The notes beneath the pieces are model-generated. The model was not told where the DNA came from, ran no database searches, and worked only from the letters and a program-made list of their open reading frames with translations. Both the position numbers and the translations under genes were made by a program. A stretch of 64,000 nucleotides of DNA from Caldilineaceae bacterium (GTDB lineage Bacteria > Chloroflexota > Anaerolineae > Caldilineales > Caldilineaceae). This document shows, one piece after another, positions 29,861 through 40,692 of this stretch. Every line of letters starts with the position of its first letter. Position 1 is the first letter of the stretch. The DNA lies in NCBI GenBank assembly GCA_020846635.1, contig JADLDO010000027.1:142693-206692 (forward strand), read 5' to 3'.

Positions 29861-29901
29861 CTTCCCGGAAGCGGGGAGCCCTCCGGGCCGCTTCCGGGAA
29901 G
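29861..29901. repeat. CCCGGAAGC palindrome copy after thrS
   Basis: A perfect 14-bp stem (29861-29874 with 29888-29901) with a 13-base loop sits 13 bases beyond the thrS stop. There is no T-run on the thrS strand, so it is more likely an mRNA-end stabiliser or dispersed repeat than a terminator; infC downstream must still be transcribed. Confidence 0.7.
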
Positions 29902-29913
29902 GGTAATCTCGAA

Positions 29914-31779
29914 CTACAACTCTGCCGAGCGAGTGGTGATACGCTCCTTCACAAGCGCCTCGAACTCAGCAAACGGCATCCCATTCTGACGGCTGCCATC
30001 GCGCTTACGCAGTGCCACAGTCTGATCCTGAACCTCCTGATCGCCTACCACCAGCATATAGGGAACCTTCATCAACTGCGCGTTGCGAATCTTGGCGTTC
30101 ATCCGCTCATTGCTCAAATCGGCCTCGGCGCGCACCCCTGCCTCCACCAATCGCTCCGCAAGAGTCACCGCGTATTCATCATGCGCACTGGTAATCGGCA
30201 CCACCGCAACTTGCTGTGGGGCCAACCACACGGGGAAGTTGCCCGCATAATGCTCAATCAAGAAGCCAATCAACCGTTCATGGGTGCTGAGTGGCGCGCG
30301 ATGAATACAGAGCGGAGTCTCATCCTTGCCCTCACTGTTGACAAAGGTGAGATCGAAGCGGCCCGGCTGGGCAAAGTCCACCTGGTTGGTCGCCAGTGTA
30401 AACTCACGCCCAATCGCGCTCCAGATCTGCACATCGATCTTCGGCCCATAGAATGCGGCCTCGTCCGGCACTTCTACAAAGGGAACATTGCCGTTGGTCA
30501 TGGTGCGGCGCACCATCTCCTCGGTCTTTTCCCAAAGGCGCGCATTGTCAACATACTTCTTACCCAGCCCCTTGGGGTGATGGGTGCTCAAACGCATGAC
30601 ATACTTGTCAATGCCAAAGAGCTCGAAATAACGATGATAGAGCGCGATCACCCCCATAAACTCCTGCTCAAACTGTTCCTCTGAACAGTAAATATGCGCG
30701 TCGTTCATCTGCATCGAGCGCACACGCATCAAGCCAAAGAGTTCGCCGCTCTTTTCATAGCGATAGCAGGTTCCATATTCGGCAAAGCGCACAGGCAGTT
30801 CGCGATAGCTGCGCGACTTGGCCCCGAACAGCTTATGATGCATGGGGCAGTTCATCGGCTTGACGAAATAGCGCACTCCCTCCAGGTCCATCGGCGGATA
30901 CATGGATTCGGCGTAATAGGGCAAATGACCGCTGCGCAGGAACAGCGCATCCTTTGCCAGATGTGGAGTACGCACGCGCTGATAGCCCGCCTTCAACTCC
31001 ACCTCTTTCGCCAATCGCTCCAACTCCTCGATGAGGATGCCGCCGTTAGGCAGCCAAAGCGGCAGCCCCGGCCCGACCTCGTCATCAAAGATGAAGATCT
31101 CCAACTCGCGCCCAAGCTTACGATGATCCCGTTTCTTGGCTTCCTCGATCATCTGCAAGTATTGGTTGAGTTCTTGCTTGTTACGCCAGGCAGTGCCATA
31201 GATGCGCTGCAACATGGGGTTGGCTTCATCCCCGCGCCAATAGGCACCCGCCACACTCAGCAGCTTAAAGGCATCCGGCGGAATCTGCCCTGTGTTCTCC
31301 ACATGCGGCCCGCGACAGAGATCTTCAAAAGTATCCTGCTTATAGGTGCTGATGACGACCTTAGCATCGACCTCGTTGCCATACTCGTCGATGCCGCCCC
31401 TGGCTAGGCCATCAATCAATTCCAGCTTATAGGGCTGGTCATGAAAGAGGGCGCGCGCCTCATCCGCGCTCACCTCGCGATAGACAAAATTGTGCTTGCC
31501 TGAGATAATCTGGCGCATGCGCTTCTCGATCTGCTCCAGATCCTCTGGGGTAAAGGTGCGCGGCTTGCCGTCGGCATCGGTACCCAGGTCAAAATCATAA
31601 TAGAAGCCCGTGTCAATAGGCGGCCCAATGGCAATCTTGGCTTCGGGGTAAAGCTCCAACACGGCTTCGGCCATCACATGCGCGGCGCTGTGACGAATGC
31701 GATAGAGCTTCTCTTGGTCTTTTTGGGCCTGCTCATCCTGAGATAGAACAGCCTGGCCCTGTTGATGTTGCCCACTCAT
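29914..31779 (-). CDS. thrS: threonyl-tRNA synthetase
   Basis: 621 residues from ATG 31779 (MSGQHQQGQAV), AGGAGA upstream. It has the editing/SAD domain (HSAAHVMAEAVLELYP, zinc-type H and C), the class II core with motif 2 (RFAEYGTCYRYEKSGELFGLMRVR) and motif 3 (GIL-like VSTHERLIGFLIEHY), and an anticodon-binding C-terminal domain. The N-terminal TGS domain of the common ThrRS is absent, so it is about 50-60 residues shorter than the E. coli enzyme. It lies 33 bases after the M20 peptidase gene and is controlled by the T-box upstream of that gene. Confidence 0.97.
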   Translation of the reverse strand: MSGQHQQGQAVLSQDEQAQKDQEKLYRIRHSAAHVMAEAVLELYPEAKIAIGPPIDTGFYYDFDLGTDADGKPRTFTPEDLEQIEKRMRQIISGKHNFVYREVSADEARALFHDQPYKLELIDGLARGGIDEYGNEVDAKVVISTYKQDTFEDLCRGPHVENTGQIPPDAFKLLSVAGAYWRGDEANPMLQRIYGTAWRNKQELNQYLQMIEEAKKRDHRKLGRELEIFIFDDEVGPGLPLWLPNGGILIEELERLAKEVELKAGYQRVRTPHLAKDALFLRSGHLPYYAESMYPPMDLEGVRYFVKPMNCPMHHKLFGAKSRSYRELPVRFAEYGTCYRYEKSGELFGLMRVRSMQMNDAHIYCSEEQFEQEFMGVIALYHRYFELFGIDKYVMRLSTHHPKGLGKKYVDNARLWEKTEEMVRRTMTNGNVPFVEVPDEAAFYGPKIDVQIWSAIGREFTLATNQVDFAQPGRFDLTFVNSEGKDETPLCIHRAPLSTHERLIGFLIEHYAGNFPVWLAPQQVAVVPITSAHDEYAVTLAERLVEAGVRAEADLSNERMNAKIRNAQLMKVPYMLVVGDQEVQDQTVALRKRDGSRQNGMPFAEFEALVKERITTRSAEL

Positions 31780-31812
31780 AATTCTCTCCTGCCTTTTTGG
31801 GGCGATTTCCAC

Positions 31813-33024
31813 CTACGACACGCTAGACGACTCACCAGTCGCTAGCCACTCTGCCACCTGCCAACTCAATAACAATAAATGGCTCATCCCTCGCTGCAAC
31901 GGTTCTGTGCTAATCCACTCTTGCAGCCGGTGGGCATTGCTCCCATCCGTGATCCCGACACAGATGGCGGGAATCCCGCGGCTCAAGGGAATATTGGCAT
32001 CGGTACTGCTGATGCGTAAATCAGCATCATGTGCATAACCTACAGCCTTCAGTGCATGTTCTGAGGCCACGACCAGCGGATGATCGGCAGGAATACTGCC
32101 TGGTGGCCGGTCACCAATCACCTCTGTCTCAACCGTGACCCCCCGATGCTGCCACATCGGTCTCCGGTAGCGAGCGACAATCTCCATTACCTGGTCGATA
32201 ATCCACGCCAGCGTTTCTGGTTCCTCGCTGCGTAAATCCAACTCCAGCCAAGCGTGCTGGGCAATCGTATTGACCGAGGTGCCACCTTCCATACGCCCGA
32301 TATTAAACGTCGTGCGCGGCGTCTCAGGGGAGCGAATGCGGGTCAAATCTGCCGCCAGTTGCGCCAACACATGCAGCGCACTCGACGCCCCAAAGTCGCT
32401 CCAGCTATGCCCTCCCGTAGCCGTTACGCTGATGCGGTAGCGGCGAGAACCCAACGCCCGGTGCACCACGCGCCCGAAGCCCATCCCCTCTAGGACGACA
32501 GACGCACCGATGCGATCTTCCAGAGCATCCACGAGCGCACGCATACCACGCAGGTCACCCAACCCCTCTTCCTGGCTGTTGGCGGCGAACCAAATATCGA
32601 CGGGCGGCGGCGGCAGCAGAGGCATCACCGCGAGCAATTCCAGCAGCGCAGCCACGCCCATCGAGTTGTCACCGATCCCCGGCCCATAGACACGGTTCTT
32701 ATGCGGCTCATAGCGTACCGATAGGTCGGTGTCTATGCCAAAGACCGTGTCGGTGTGAGCGCTGATCAGCAGCGCCGGGCCACTTTGTGCGCCAGGCCAA
32801 CGCCCATAGACATTATCGGTCACGGGATCATAGACCATTTCTTGCAGCCCCGACTTCCTCATGCGCTCCGCAACCCAGGCCGCGCGGGCCGCTTCTTCTC
32901 CCGTGGGCGCAGGGATCTGCTGAATCGCAACGCACAACGCCACCAGATCGGCTGCCGGTTTTGACCAGCGTCGCGCTGCTTCCGTCAGGGCCGGATACTC
33001 AGCAAATTTCTCTGTCTCAATCAT
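31813..33024 (-). CDS. M20/M42-type metallopeptidase
   Basis: 403 residues from ATG 33024 (MIETEKFAEYPAL), AGGAAG ten bases upstream. The frame extends to 33273 but that part is T-box leader. Zinc ligands are seen as LLISAHTDTVFG (H, with D), GIGDNSMGVAALLEL (D) and NSQEEGLGDLRG (catalytic E and ligand E), and a late ISSTDANIPLSRG. These exo-acting amino/carboxypeptidases release amino acids from peptides. Its position between a Thr T-box and thrS suggests that peptide breakdown is raised when charged tRNA-Thr falls. Confidence 0.9.
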   Translation of the reverse strand: MIETEKFAEYPALTEAARRWSKPAADLVALCVAIQQIPAPTGEEAARAAWVAERMRKSGLQEMVYDPVTDNVYGRWPGAQSGPALLISAHTDTVFGIDTDLSVRYEPHKNRVYGPGIGDNSMGVAALLELLAVMPLLPPPPVDIWFAANSQEEGLGDLRGMRALVDALEDRIGASVVLEGMGFGRVVHRALGSRRYRISVTATGGHSWSDFGASSALHVLAQLAADLTRIRSPETPRTTFNIGRMEGGTSVNTIAQHAWLELDLRSEEPETLAWIIDQVMEIVARYRRPMWQHRGVTVETEVIGDRPPGSIPADHPLVVASEHALKAVGYAHDADLRISSTDANIPLSRGIPAICVGITDGSNAHRLQEWISTEPLQRGMSHLLLLSWQVAEWLATGESSSVS

Positions 33025-33099
33025 CCCTGTCCGCGCTTCCTGCCGTATCCGGCATGACCCAAATGGACATAATTCAAATCCACAGGTGCAAAACCAATA

Positions 33100-33400
33100 G
33101 AAAAAGCCCCATCCCGGCATGGGACGAGGCTTTGGCTCGCGGTTCCACCCATGTTGCCGCGTTTGTGACGCATGCCCTCTCCTATCGGACATTCTCTCAA
33201 AACGCGACCACTTGTGTAGCCGGTAACGGGGCCAGCCGGGATGAATTACTAGGCAGCGCAGGCTGCTGTTCATGGATCCGCTCTCAGGTGGTCTTCACAA
33301 GCTTTGTCCGACACGACTTCCAGCCGCTGGTCATGTCTCTCTGGCGACAAGTTTGCCTGTTACTGCTCCTGATCGACGCTTTGTGTTGATAGCAATCTGC
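33100..33400 (-). promoter_or_regulatory. T-box riboswitch, probable threonine specificity
   Basis: On the minus strand GGGTGGAACCGCG (33150-33138) is a canonical T-box sequence; its bulge reads TGGA. Immediately downstream a stem with loop ATGCC (33131-33100) ends in TTTTTC, the terminator. Upstream, stem I elements AGTAACAG, AGAGAG and GCTGGAAG occur in order (33365-33315), followed by GAAG-ACC-ACC, placing ACC (33292-33290), a Thr codon, at the specifier position. Uncharged tRNA-Thr should favour the antiterminator and switch on the peptidase, thrS and perhaps infC-rpmI-rplT. Confidence 0.9.
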
Positions 33401-33463
33401 CCGATCTCCACAAAACATGCTTGCGAGCCGGGCACCTGTACATCAAACAACTTAAGTAAATCC

Positions 33464-33539
<76 letters not shown>

Positions 33540-33591
33540 GCTGCTTCAATAAAGACGAGTATATCATGCACTACGATACGCGCCAAATTTT

Positions 33592-34257
33592 TCAGTTGGC
33601 AAAAATATAGCCGGTTGGCCCGCTGCTCATCTCCCCCAGGTCGCCCTGCGTCTCAACCATATAGCGCAGAAGCAATAACTCACAGGAGAGCAAATAACGC
33701 TCCCGATCCAAGATTTCGGGCACACCGGCAAGCGCCAGCAACTTTTGCTTATCCCGATTGTCCACTTGCAGCGCAATTGCCACCAAAAAAGCCAGGGTTG
33801 TCGGGTCCTCCGGCAAGCGGTCAAGCTTTAATTCGGTTTGGCTGGCTTCGCTCAACAAAGCCACATACTCGATGATCTTCGGGCGCACACGATACGCCAT
33901 CTCCGCCGCGGCCTTTGTACTGCCGTTGACAATCGGATATTGCGCGACCTTTGCGCTCAGATAGGAATGGCTGTTGTCCAATTCCAAAATGCGAAAACGC
34001 TGTGTACCCACCGCGGTGATATTCATGCCACCATCGGCTAAACGATCCACCTTCACGATGCGCGCAGCAGTGCCAATCGGATAAGGCTTCGCACTCCCGC
34101 CGACCTCATCCCCTTCTTCAATCAACACCACACCAAAGGGAATATCTTCCTGGACACAGCGTTCGATCATCTCCCGATAACGCGGCTCAAAAATATGCAG
34201 AGGCAGCATCATGCCGGGGAACAGCACGACATTTAACGGGAAGAGGGGCATATCCAT
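33592..34257 (-). CDS. LON substrate-binding domain protein
   Basis: 221 residues from ATG 34257 (MDMPLFPLNVVLFPG), the point where family members begin; a GTG at 34323 would add 22 residues and has a purine-rich site. The sequence is the stand-alone Lon N-terminal domain: FEPRYREMIERC, then FGVVLI and GTAARIVKVDRLADGG, with a helical C-terminal part. No AAA or protease domain follows. Such proteins are thought to bind substrates or regulate proteolysis; the exact role is unknown. Confidence 0.88.
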   Translation of the reverse strand: MDMPLFPLNVVLFPGMMLPLHIFEPRYREMIERCVQEDIPFGVVLIEEGDEVGGSAKPYPIGTAARIVKVDRLADGGMNITAVGTQRFRILELDNSHSYLSAKVAQYPIVNGSTKAAAEMAYRVRPKIIEYVALLSEASQTELKLDRLPEDPTTLAFLVAIALQVDNRDKQKLLALAGVPEILDRERYLLSCELLLLRYMVETQGDLGEMSSGPTGYIFAN

Positions 34258-34407
34258 GGGATCAGTCCGCTGGTCTTCATGCTGTCCACCATCCAGTGGT
34301 GAACGGCGATGGCTCTTTTTCACTCCTGTACCTTACCTTTATAAAACATGCCGTATGGACACATCCTGTGAGTCCACACTTGCATTAACCCAGAGATCAT
34401 CCCTAGG

Positions 34408-35523
34408 TCAACCTTCATCTCCTTCATCCAACTCGGGGAGTTGCGCCACTTCCACCTTCATCAGTTCACGCAAGATTGTGGTGGCAAAAGCACCCTTCGG
34501 CAGCGAAAATGAGACAGTCAGCCCTTGCAGCGTCTCGTTCTTCTCCACCGCACAATCGGGCAAGAGCAGCCGCCCCAACCGTCGCGTTCCCTCTATGCGC
34601 GCTGCCTCAAAATGGGCCATTGTTACAGGCGTTTCGGCCAAAATCTCGGCTTCGAGTTCTGCTGCGGCGTCCGTCGCCGCCCACATCTTGGGGCCAAACA
34701 TGGGTGCGGTAAAGCTGATCTCTTGCGCCTCATAGCGAGGCTGTTCCACGGCGACATCGACCACCGAAAACATACCACCCGTGGCGTGCTTCTTGGCGAC
34801 ATCGCCCGCCAGCAGATGGGAAAAAGCACCCATCTCGACGCGACGCGCCAGATAGCGGTTACAGAGATAACTCTGATAGGCGCTGCCGAGAAGACGCCGC
34901 AGCCACCGCGCCGACTTGGTACGCGTGCCGAGCAGCATCTCCATCCCCTGGCGCACGTTGCTTCCCGACGTGCCAAAGCGTTGTGGGCCAAAAAAGTTGG
35001 GCACTCCCGTCCGCGCCATCTCCTGTACAATTGCCTGAGCGCGTGCCGGTGCCTCATCCAAGCTGCAAGCTAAATTCGTGATGGTTATAACAAAGCGGTT
35101 GCCAAGCAAATGGCCCAAGCGTAGTTTATTGCGGTGCATATCCGCCCAATGAACCTCAACAGCCAGGTGTTCACGGATGCGCTGCATGGATTCGGTCAAA
35201 AACTCTGCGACCGCTGCTGGAGGTTGATGACCGACATTGAGGCTAAACGTTTGCGTAGTACGCGCCAACTTGTCCTTCATACCGGCGAAACTTACTTCGC
35301 TGGTTCTCAGCCCAAAGAGACGAGCCAACTGCTCTTGCACCTCGCTGGTGGTAAGTCCAACTTTCGTAAGATTCACGTAGAGATGCTGCCCATCACCCTG
35401 GGGGGTATAAAGCGCAATCTCCTCTACCAAGAAATGGTCAGGGGTGGCGCGCAGTTGTCCACCAATTCCAGGAAATTGCTTCGTAATGTACGGCAGATCG
35501 AGCTGCAATGATGAGTCTAGCAT
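34408..35523 (-). CDS. truD: tRNA pseudouridine synthase TruD
   Basis: 371 residues. The catalytic motif VSFAGMKDKLARTTQ carries the conserved Asp (residue 82 region). NFFGPQRFG and the insertion (TRUD) domain in the middle are present. It makes pseudouridine 13 in tRNA-Glu in E. coli. The start ATG 35523 lies close to a purine-poor leader; the N-terminal GQLRATPDHFLVEEI supports it. Confidence 0.95.
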   Translation of the reverse strand: MLDSSLQLDLPYITKQFPGIGGQLRATPDHFLVEEIALYTPQGDGQHLYVNLTKVGLTTSEVQEQLARLFGLRTSEVSFAGMKDKLARTTQTFSLNVGHQPPAAVAEFLTESMQRIREHLAVEVHWADMHRNKLRLGHLLGNRFVITITNLACSLDEAPARAQAIVQEMARTGVPNFFGPQRFGTSGSNVRQGMEMLLGTRTKSARWLRRLLGSAYQSYLCNRYLARRVEMGAFSHLLAGDVAKKHATGGMFSVVDVAVEQPRYEAQEISFTAPMFGPKMWAATDAAAELEAEILAETPVTMAHFEAARIEGTRRLGRLLLPDCAVEKNETLQGLTVSFSLPKGAFATTILRELMKVEVAQLPELDEGDEG

Positions 35524-35604
35524 AGGTTGGTCCAGTGTGTGGGAAGATGGGTTCCAAAAGAAAAGAGTGGGGTTTCTGCCTTGCGTATACTATGCTTGCG
35601 TACA

Positions 35605-36336
35605 CTATGTTTCCGCAAATAGAAGCATCGTGTAACAAAAGGGGGTACCTGTCAGACCACCAAAGCGAAAACCTGCCTCCTCTGCCCAGCGACGCACCAG
35701 CGGCGCAGGCGCATAGGCCGGGTCGGGCAACTCCTCGCTGATGGCAAGCCGCGCCCCTGGCTTCAGCACACGGCGCACCTCATCCAGCGCCAAGACGCGC
35801 GCGGGCAATTCGCCCAGCACAGCCACCATCAGCGCCACATCGATACTGCCGTCCGGCAAGGGCAGAGTATGGATGCCCGATTGGTGAAAGCGCACTTGTT
35901 TGCTCACCCCGGCTGCGCTCACCCGCTGTTGGGCATGGGCAATCATCTGCGCTTGCAGATCCACGGCGTGAACCGTGCCTGTCTCACCGACGCGCTGCGC
36001 CATCTCTTGGGTAAATAGCCCACTGCCACAGCCCAGATCAGCCACACTCATTCCGGCAAAAAGCCCCACCTTGCCCAAAAGGTCGCCCGGCTTGCGATAG
36101 CGCAGGCGCAGCGGATGTTCTAACCAAGCGGCCTGTTGGTGCGGCATCGGTCGCGGCTGCACCCAAACCCCTGCACGCAGCGCCACTTGTGACCCCACCA
36201 GCAGCCCCGCACCCGCGGCCAAACCGGTGAGCGCGCCACTGGTTACACCGCGTGTCACATTCTGTGTCACACGTTCGAGCGTTCCGCTCAAATTGCTACG
36301 AATTGTACCGGGTTCGCTTTCCGAAGAAATCGCCAT
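35605..36336 (-). CDS. class I SAM-dependent methyltransferase
   Basis: 243 residues. After an N-terminal hydrophobic, Gly/Ala-rich segment (about 35-55) the Rossmann core begins: VADLGCGSGLFTQEMA (motif I), VHAVDLQAQMI (motif II acidic residue) and DVALMVAVLGEL (motif III/IV). A PDPAYAPAPLVRRWAEEAGF motif near the end is frequent in UbiE/arsenite-type methyltransferases. It ends 19 bases before the ArsA-like gene end region and is on the same strand downstream of it, so the two are likely co-expressed. Substrate unknown. Confidence 0.8.
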   Translation of the reverse strand: MAISSESEPGTIRSNLSGTLERVTQNVTRGVTSGALTGLAAGAGLLVGSQVALRAGVWVQPRPMPHQQAAWLEHPLRLRYRKPGDLLGKVGLFAGMSVADLGCGSGLFTQEMAQRVGETGTVHAVDLQAQMIAHAQQRVSAAGVSKQVRFHQSGIHTLPLPDGSIDVALMVAVLGELPARVLALDEVRRVLKPGARLAISEELPDPAYAPAPLVRRWAEEAGFRFGGLTGTPFCYTMLLFAET

Positions 36337-36354
36337 GAAGCTTCTAAGTCTTTC

Positions 36355-37560
36355 CTAAGTGGGTACTGTGCTGGGAGGGAAGCGCACCTTGAGCGTGCCA
36401 TTCACAAAGACCGCGCCACTCGCTTCCCGCTGGGCCAAGACCGCAGGCAGCAGCAGTTCGCGCTTGAAATTGCCAATGGTCACGTAGAGTTCATCCCCGC
36501 GCTTCTTTAATTTTACCTTATCCAACTCCACATGCGGCAGCGGCAAGGACAACACAAAATCATTGCCCTCCTCGACCACCGTCTGCGTCTGTCCCACAAA
36601 CATCACCTCGCCAGGGTCACGCTCGCCAAAGAGACGCGCCGCCAGTTCATCCAGCCGCGCCACCCCCACCATTTCCACATCAAACCAGCCCGAACGCAGG
36701 ATAGGCAGCGGGTAAAAGTCCCGCTCGATTTCGCCCAGATAGCGCGCCTGAATCTCCTGTAAACGGTGGAGATAGGGGTCTTGGCTAGGCTCTGCCACCC
36801 AGGCTTCCCCTTGCCCGTCGCTTTCCACACCCGGCAGCACACGGTTAACCACTACCCCATCGACAGGATAGCCAAAGAGCGAGAGATAGGTAACGGCGCG
36901 CGCCCCCTCCTTAACGACCATCTTCTCTGGGTTGAGCACCACGCGGTAGGAGGTTATCTGCGGGTCGATCAGCACCTTTTGCAGCTCCTTCACACCTGCC
37001 ACCAAATTGTTCAGCCCGGTCAACGGGTCTTTGTCCGGCATCATGCGGCGCAGCAGCCCGCCCGCCATCCGCAAAGTCACATCGCCCAACCCCGTCATAC
37101 GCCCCACATACCACTGGAAGCTCTCCGGCACAGTCAGCAGCCGGATCGTCTCGCCCGTGGGTGCGGCGTCCACAATCACGCGGTCATAATGACCCGCTTG
37201 GGCCTGGCGATTGATGTGGAGCAGGCTGACAACCTCCTCCATGCCAGGGATGATCGCCATCTCCTCGGCCATCGCTTTGCTCATGCCCTGGCGTCGCAAC
37301 ATGGAACCGACATAGCCTTGCATTTCGCCCCAATGCTCGCGAATCTCGGCAAGCACGTTGATCTCTTGTGCAAAAAGATTTTCGGCTACGGGCGTCGGCT
37401 CTGCGCCTAGGGCAACATCGAAACTATCAGCCAAACTATGGGCAATATCGGTGCTGACGACAAGTGTCTTATAACCCAACTGGGCGCTGCGTAGCGCAGT
37501 GGCCGCGGCGACAGTTGTCTTGCCCACACCACCCTTGCCTAAATAAAGAATAATCCGCAC
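36355..37560 (-). CDS. ArsA/Get3-family ATPase with C-terminal Hsp20-like domain
   Basis: 401 residues with a GTG start at 37560. The deviant P-loop [14 protein letters not shown] (7-20), switch [11 protein letters not shown] and switch [15 protein letters not shown] identify the TRC40/ArsA group. Residues about 310-398 ([30 protein letters not shown]) form the alpha-crystallin-like domain seen in bacterial single-domain ArsA homologues. No arsB or arsR is present, so an arsenite role is unsupported; targeting or chaperone functions are alternatives. Confidence 0.88.
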   Translation of the reverse strand: MRIILYLGKGGVGKTTVAAATALRSAQLGYKTLVVSTDIAHSLADSFDVALGAEPTPVAENLFAQEINVLAEIREHWGEMQGYVGSMLRRQGMSKAMAEEMAIIPGMEEVVSLLHINRQAQAGHYDRVIVDAAPTGETIRLLTVPESFQWYVGRMTGLGDVTLRMAGGLLRRMMPDKDPLTGLNNLVAGVKELQKVLIDPQITSYRVVLNPEKMVVKEGARAVTYLSLFGYPVDGVVVNRVLPGVESDGQGEAWVAEPSQDPYLHRLQEIQARYLGEIERDFYPLPILRSGWFDVEMVGVARLDELAARLFGERDPGEVMFVGQTQTVVEEGNDFVLSLPLPHVELDKVKLKKRGDELYVTIGNFKRELLLPAVLAQREASGAVFVNGTLKVRFPPSTVPT

Positions 37561-37574
37561 GGTAAATTGATCTC

Positions 37575-38261
37575 CTAGCGTCGTGTTCGACGCGTTACGA
37601 TTCGCACCAACATCATCGTCAACAAGAGTGCGCCCAGCGCAACATATGCAGGCAAACGGCTATACCCAAACCAACCCCGAATTTTCCACCAGTAAGCAGG
37701 AATCCCCAGCCAATAACGCCATGACCAGGGCCAGCTATGCCCCACATGCAGCGCATATTTGCCCATCTGATGTTGTGGACTCCACACAGCAATATAGCAG
37801 TGCCCCCCCACCAATGTACGCGTGTCGATCACAGGGCCTGGGTAATAGCGCACCCGTGTAAGCAGATCACGCACGGGCGCAAATAGAGTCTTGGGCGGCG
37901 ACGCCACCACGGCGCTGTAGCCCGCAGGGAGAGCAAAGGGCAGTTTGAGTTCATCGACATCATAGGGCAAGCTCTGGGCAATCACTGCCATCGCCGGCAT
38001 CACCGATCCGCCACCAGGCAGCACAGGCGTTAACATCTGTACCCGCAGCCGCTCCCCTGCGCGACAATCCGCCCGGTAGACATGCACCCGCCCCGGCTGG
38101 TCAAGCTGGCTAAAGATCAAACGCCGTCGGCGGAAATCTCCAACCTCGGCACTTGTTACCAACGTATCGCCGACGCGGCGTGCAAAGAATGGCGTGCTCC
38201 CTGCCAAGTCCGCAGAGAGATGCGGCTGCTGGTTCGGTGTAACTGCCGGCTCAAAGCCCAT
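37575..38261 (-). CDS. hypothetical protein with C-terminal membrane helix
   Basis: 228 residues. Residues about 30-170 look like a beta-sandwich extracytoplasmic domain ([20 protein letters not shown]), followed by a Trp-rich segment ([26 protein letters not shown]) and a single membrane helix (about 203-220) with Arg/Thr tail. There is no obvious signal peptide. It is 14 bases upstream of the ArsA-like gene on the same strand. Family not recognised. Confidence 0.65.
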   Translation of the reverse strand: MGFEPAVTPNQQPHLSADLAGSTPFFARRVGDTLVTSAEVGDFRRRRLIFSQLDQPGRVHVYRADCRAGERLRVQMLTPVLPGGGSVMPAMAVIAQSLPYDVDELKLPFALPAGYSAVVASPPKTLFAPVRDLLTRVRYYPGPVIDTRTLVGGHCYIAVWSPQHQMGKYALHVGHSWPWSWRYWLGIPAYWWKIRGWFGYSRLPAYVALGALLLTMMLVRIVTRRTRR

Positions 38262-38532
38262 GAAGACTCCTCAGCTAAAACAAAAATCCAGACCATCAGA
38301 TAGTACAACACGAACAACTCGCCAACGTTGCGGCAAACCCAGTGTCGCCAGAGAAATATGCGCCCATGCGCCACCTGGAGAATTGCGCGCAAGTCTAGCA
38401 GGTAGCCCCCAGCACGTCAATTCATGGCGTACTCACGCTGGGGCTCTCCTATCCCTGTACGCAAAGCAGCATACATTCGTTGCACCTGGGGCGGTTTTGA
38501 CCGCTTTCCCGCTTTAGATTACCATAACGCCC

Positions 38533-39537
38533 ATGAGTGACGACGCTGCGCCAACCCGACCCACTTTCTCCATCGTAGTTCCCATTTGGAACGAAGAAGC
38601 GGTTATCCCAGAACTCTACCGGCGCGTGGTCAGCATCATGGATGCCACCAACGAAACGTGGGAGTTCATCTGTGTGGATGATGGCTCTCGCGACCGCTCA
38701 CTCGCCCAACTGCTCGACCTCCGCGCCCAAGATCCTCGCCTCAAGGTCTTGCACTTCAGCCGCAACTTTAGTCATCAGATCGCCATCACCGCCGGCACTG
38801 ACTTTGCCGAGGGAGATGCCGTCATCGTCATGGACGCCGATCTCCAAGACCCGCCGGAAGTGGTCGCGCGCATGATCGAGAAATGGCGCGAAGGCTATGA
38901 AGTCGTCTATGCCGTACGCACCTCGCGCCAGGGCGAAAGCTTTTTCAAGCTGTGGACGGCTAGCCTATTCTACCGGCTCTTGCACAGCATCACTGATATC
39001 AACATTCCTTTGGACGCAGGCGATTTCCGGCTGATGGATCGGCGCGTCGTGCTCACCATGCGCCACCTGCGCGAACAGCATCGCTTCATGCGCGGCCTCA
39101 GCAGTTGGGTCGGCTTTCGCCAAATCCCGGTTGAATATGAGCGCGCCGAACGCTATGCCGGAGAGACGAAATACCCGCTACGCAAAATGATCCGGCTGGC
39201 AACTTCGGCGATCACAAGCTTTAGCCATGTCCCGCTGCAACTTGCCACCTATGTCGGCTTTACCCTGGCGAGCATCAGCCTCATCGCCATTCTTGTCACC
39301 ATCATCCTGCGCCTTTCCGGCAGCAGCTTTTTCTTGGGCCAGGCAACGACGCTGGTGAGTGTCCTGTTTTTGGGGGGTGTCCAGTTGATCTTTCTAGGCA
39401 TCATTGGCGAATATTTGGGACGCATCTATGACGAAGTGAAGCAGCGTCCCCTCTACATTGTCTCAAAAGCCTATGGCTTCATACCTGATGCCGGCGACCT
39501 GCCACGCGCGGTTTCCTTTCCCGCAGATTCGTCATAG
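38533..39537 (+). CDS. family 2 glycosyltransferase, polyprenyl-phosphate type
   Basis: 334 residues. The GT-A domain has VDDGSRDRS and [11 protein letters not shown] with the metal-binding DxD-like residues. The [13 protein letters not shown] and [14 protein letters not shown] motifs are typical of DPM1/GtrB/ArnC enzymes that load sugars onto undecaprenyl phosphate. Two C-terminal membrane helices lie at about 233-258 and 270-295. The product would be used in envelope glycan modification. Confidence 0.92.
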   Translation: MSDDAAPTRPTFSIVVPIWNEEAVIPELYRRVVSIMDATNETWEFICVDDGSRDRSLAQLLDLRAQDPRLKVLHFSRNFSHQIAITAGTDFAEGDAVIVMDADLQDPPEVVARMIEKWREGYEVVYAVRTSRQGESFFKLWTASLFYRLLHSITDINIPLDAGDFRLMDRRVVLTMRHLREQHRFMRGLSSWVGFRQIPVEYERAERYAGETKYPLRKMIRLATSAITSFSHVPLQLATYVGFTLASISLIAILVTIILRLSGSSFFLGQATTLVSVLFLGGVQLIFLGIIGEYLGRIYDEVKQRPLYIVSKAYGFIPDAGDLPRAVSFPADSS

Positions 39538-39657
39538 CGCGCATAGTTCACCATTGCTACCCTCCAGGCAGCTATTGTCTATATCACTGTCTGTATCACT
39601 GTCTGCATCGCACGCGTACGTTGTATTGTTGTCGTTCGTCCGAAGGAGTATAAGGCC

Positions 39658-40632
<975 letters not shown>

Positions 40633-40692
40633 CACACCACCTGCCCGTACGGACGCAATCCATTACGTCCCTCTCATTGCGTCCCTCCCACC

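Noticed and set aside
33025..33273. N-terminal extension of the M20 peptidase upstream of 33024
   Set aside because: It translates the T-box terminator and antiterminator; the family alignment and ribosome site place the start at 33024.
36355..37560. Arsenic resistance locus
   Set aside because: Only the ArsA-like ATPase is present; arsR, arsB, arsC and arsD are absent, and the Hsp20-like tail fits the bacterial Get3-like group.
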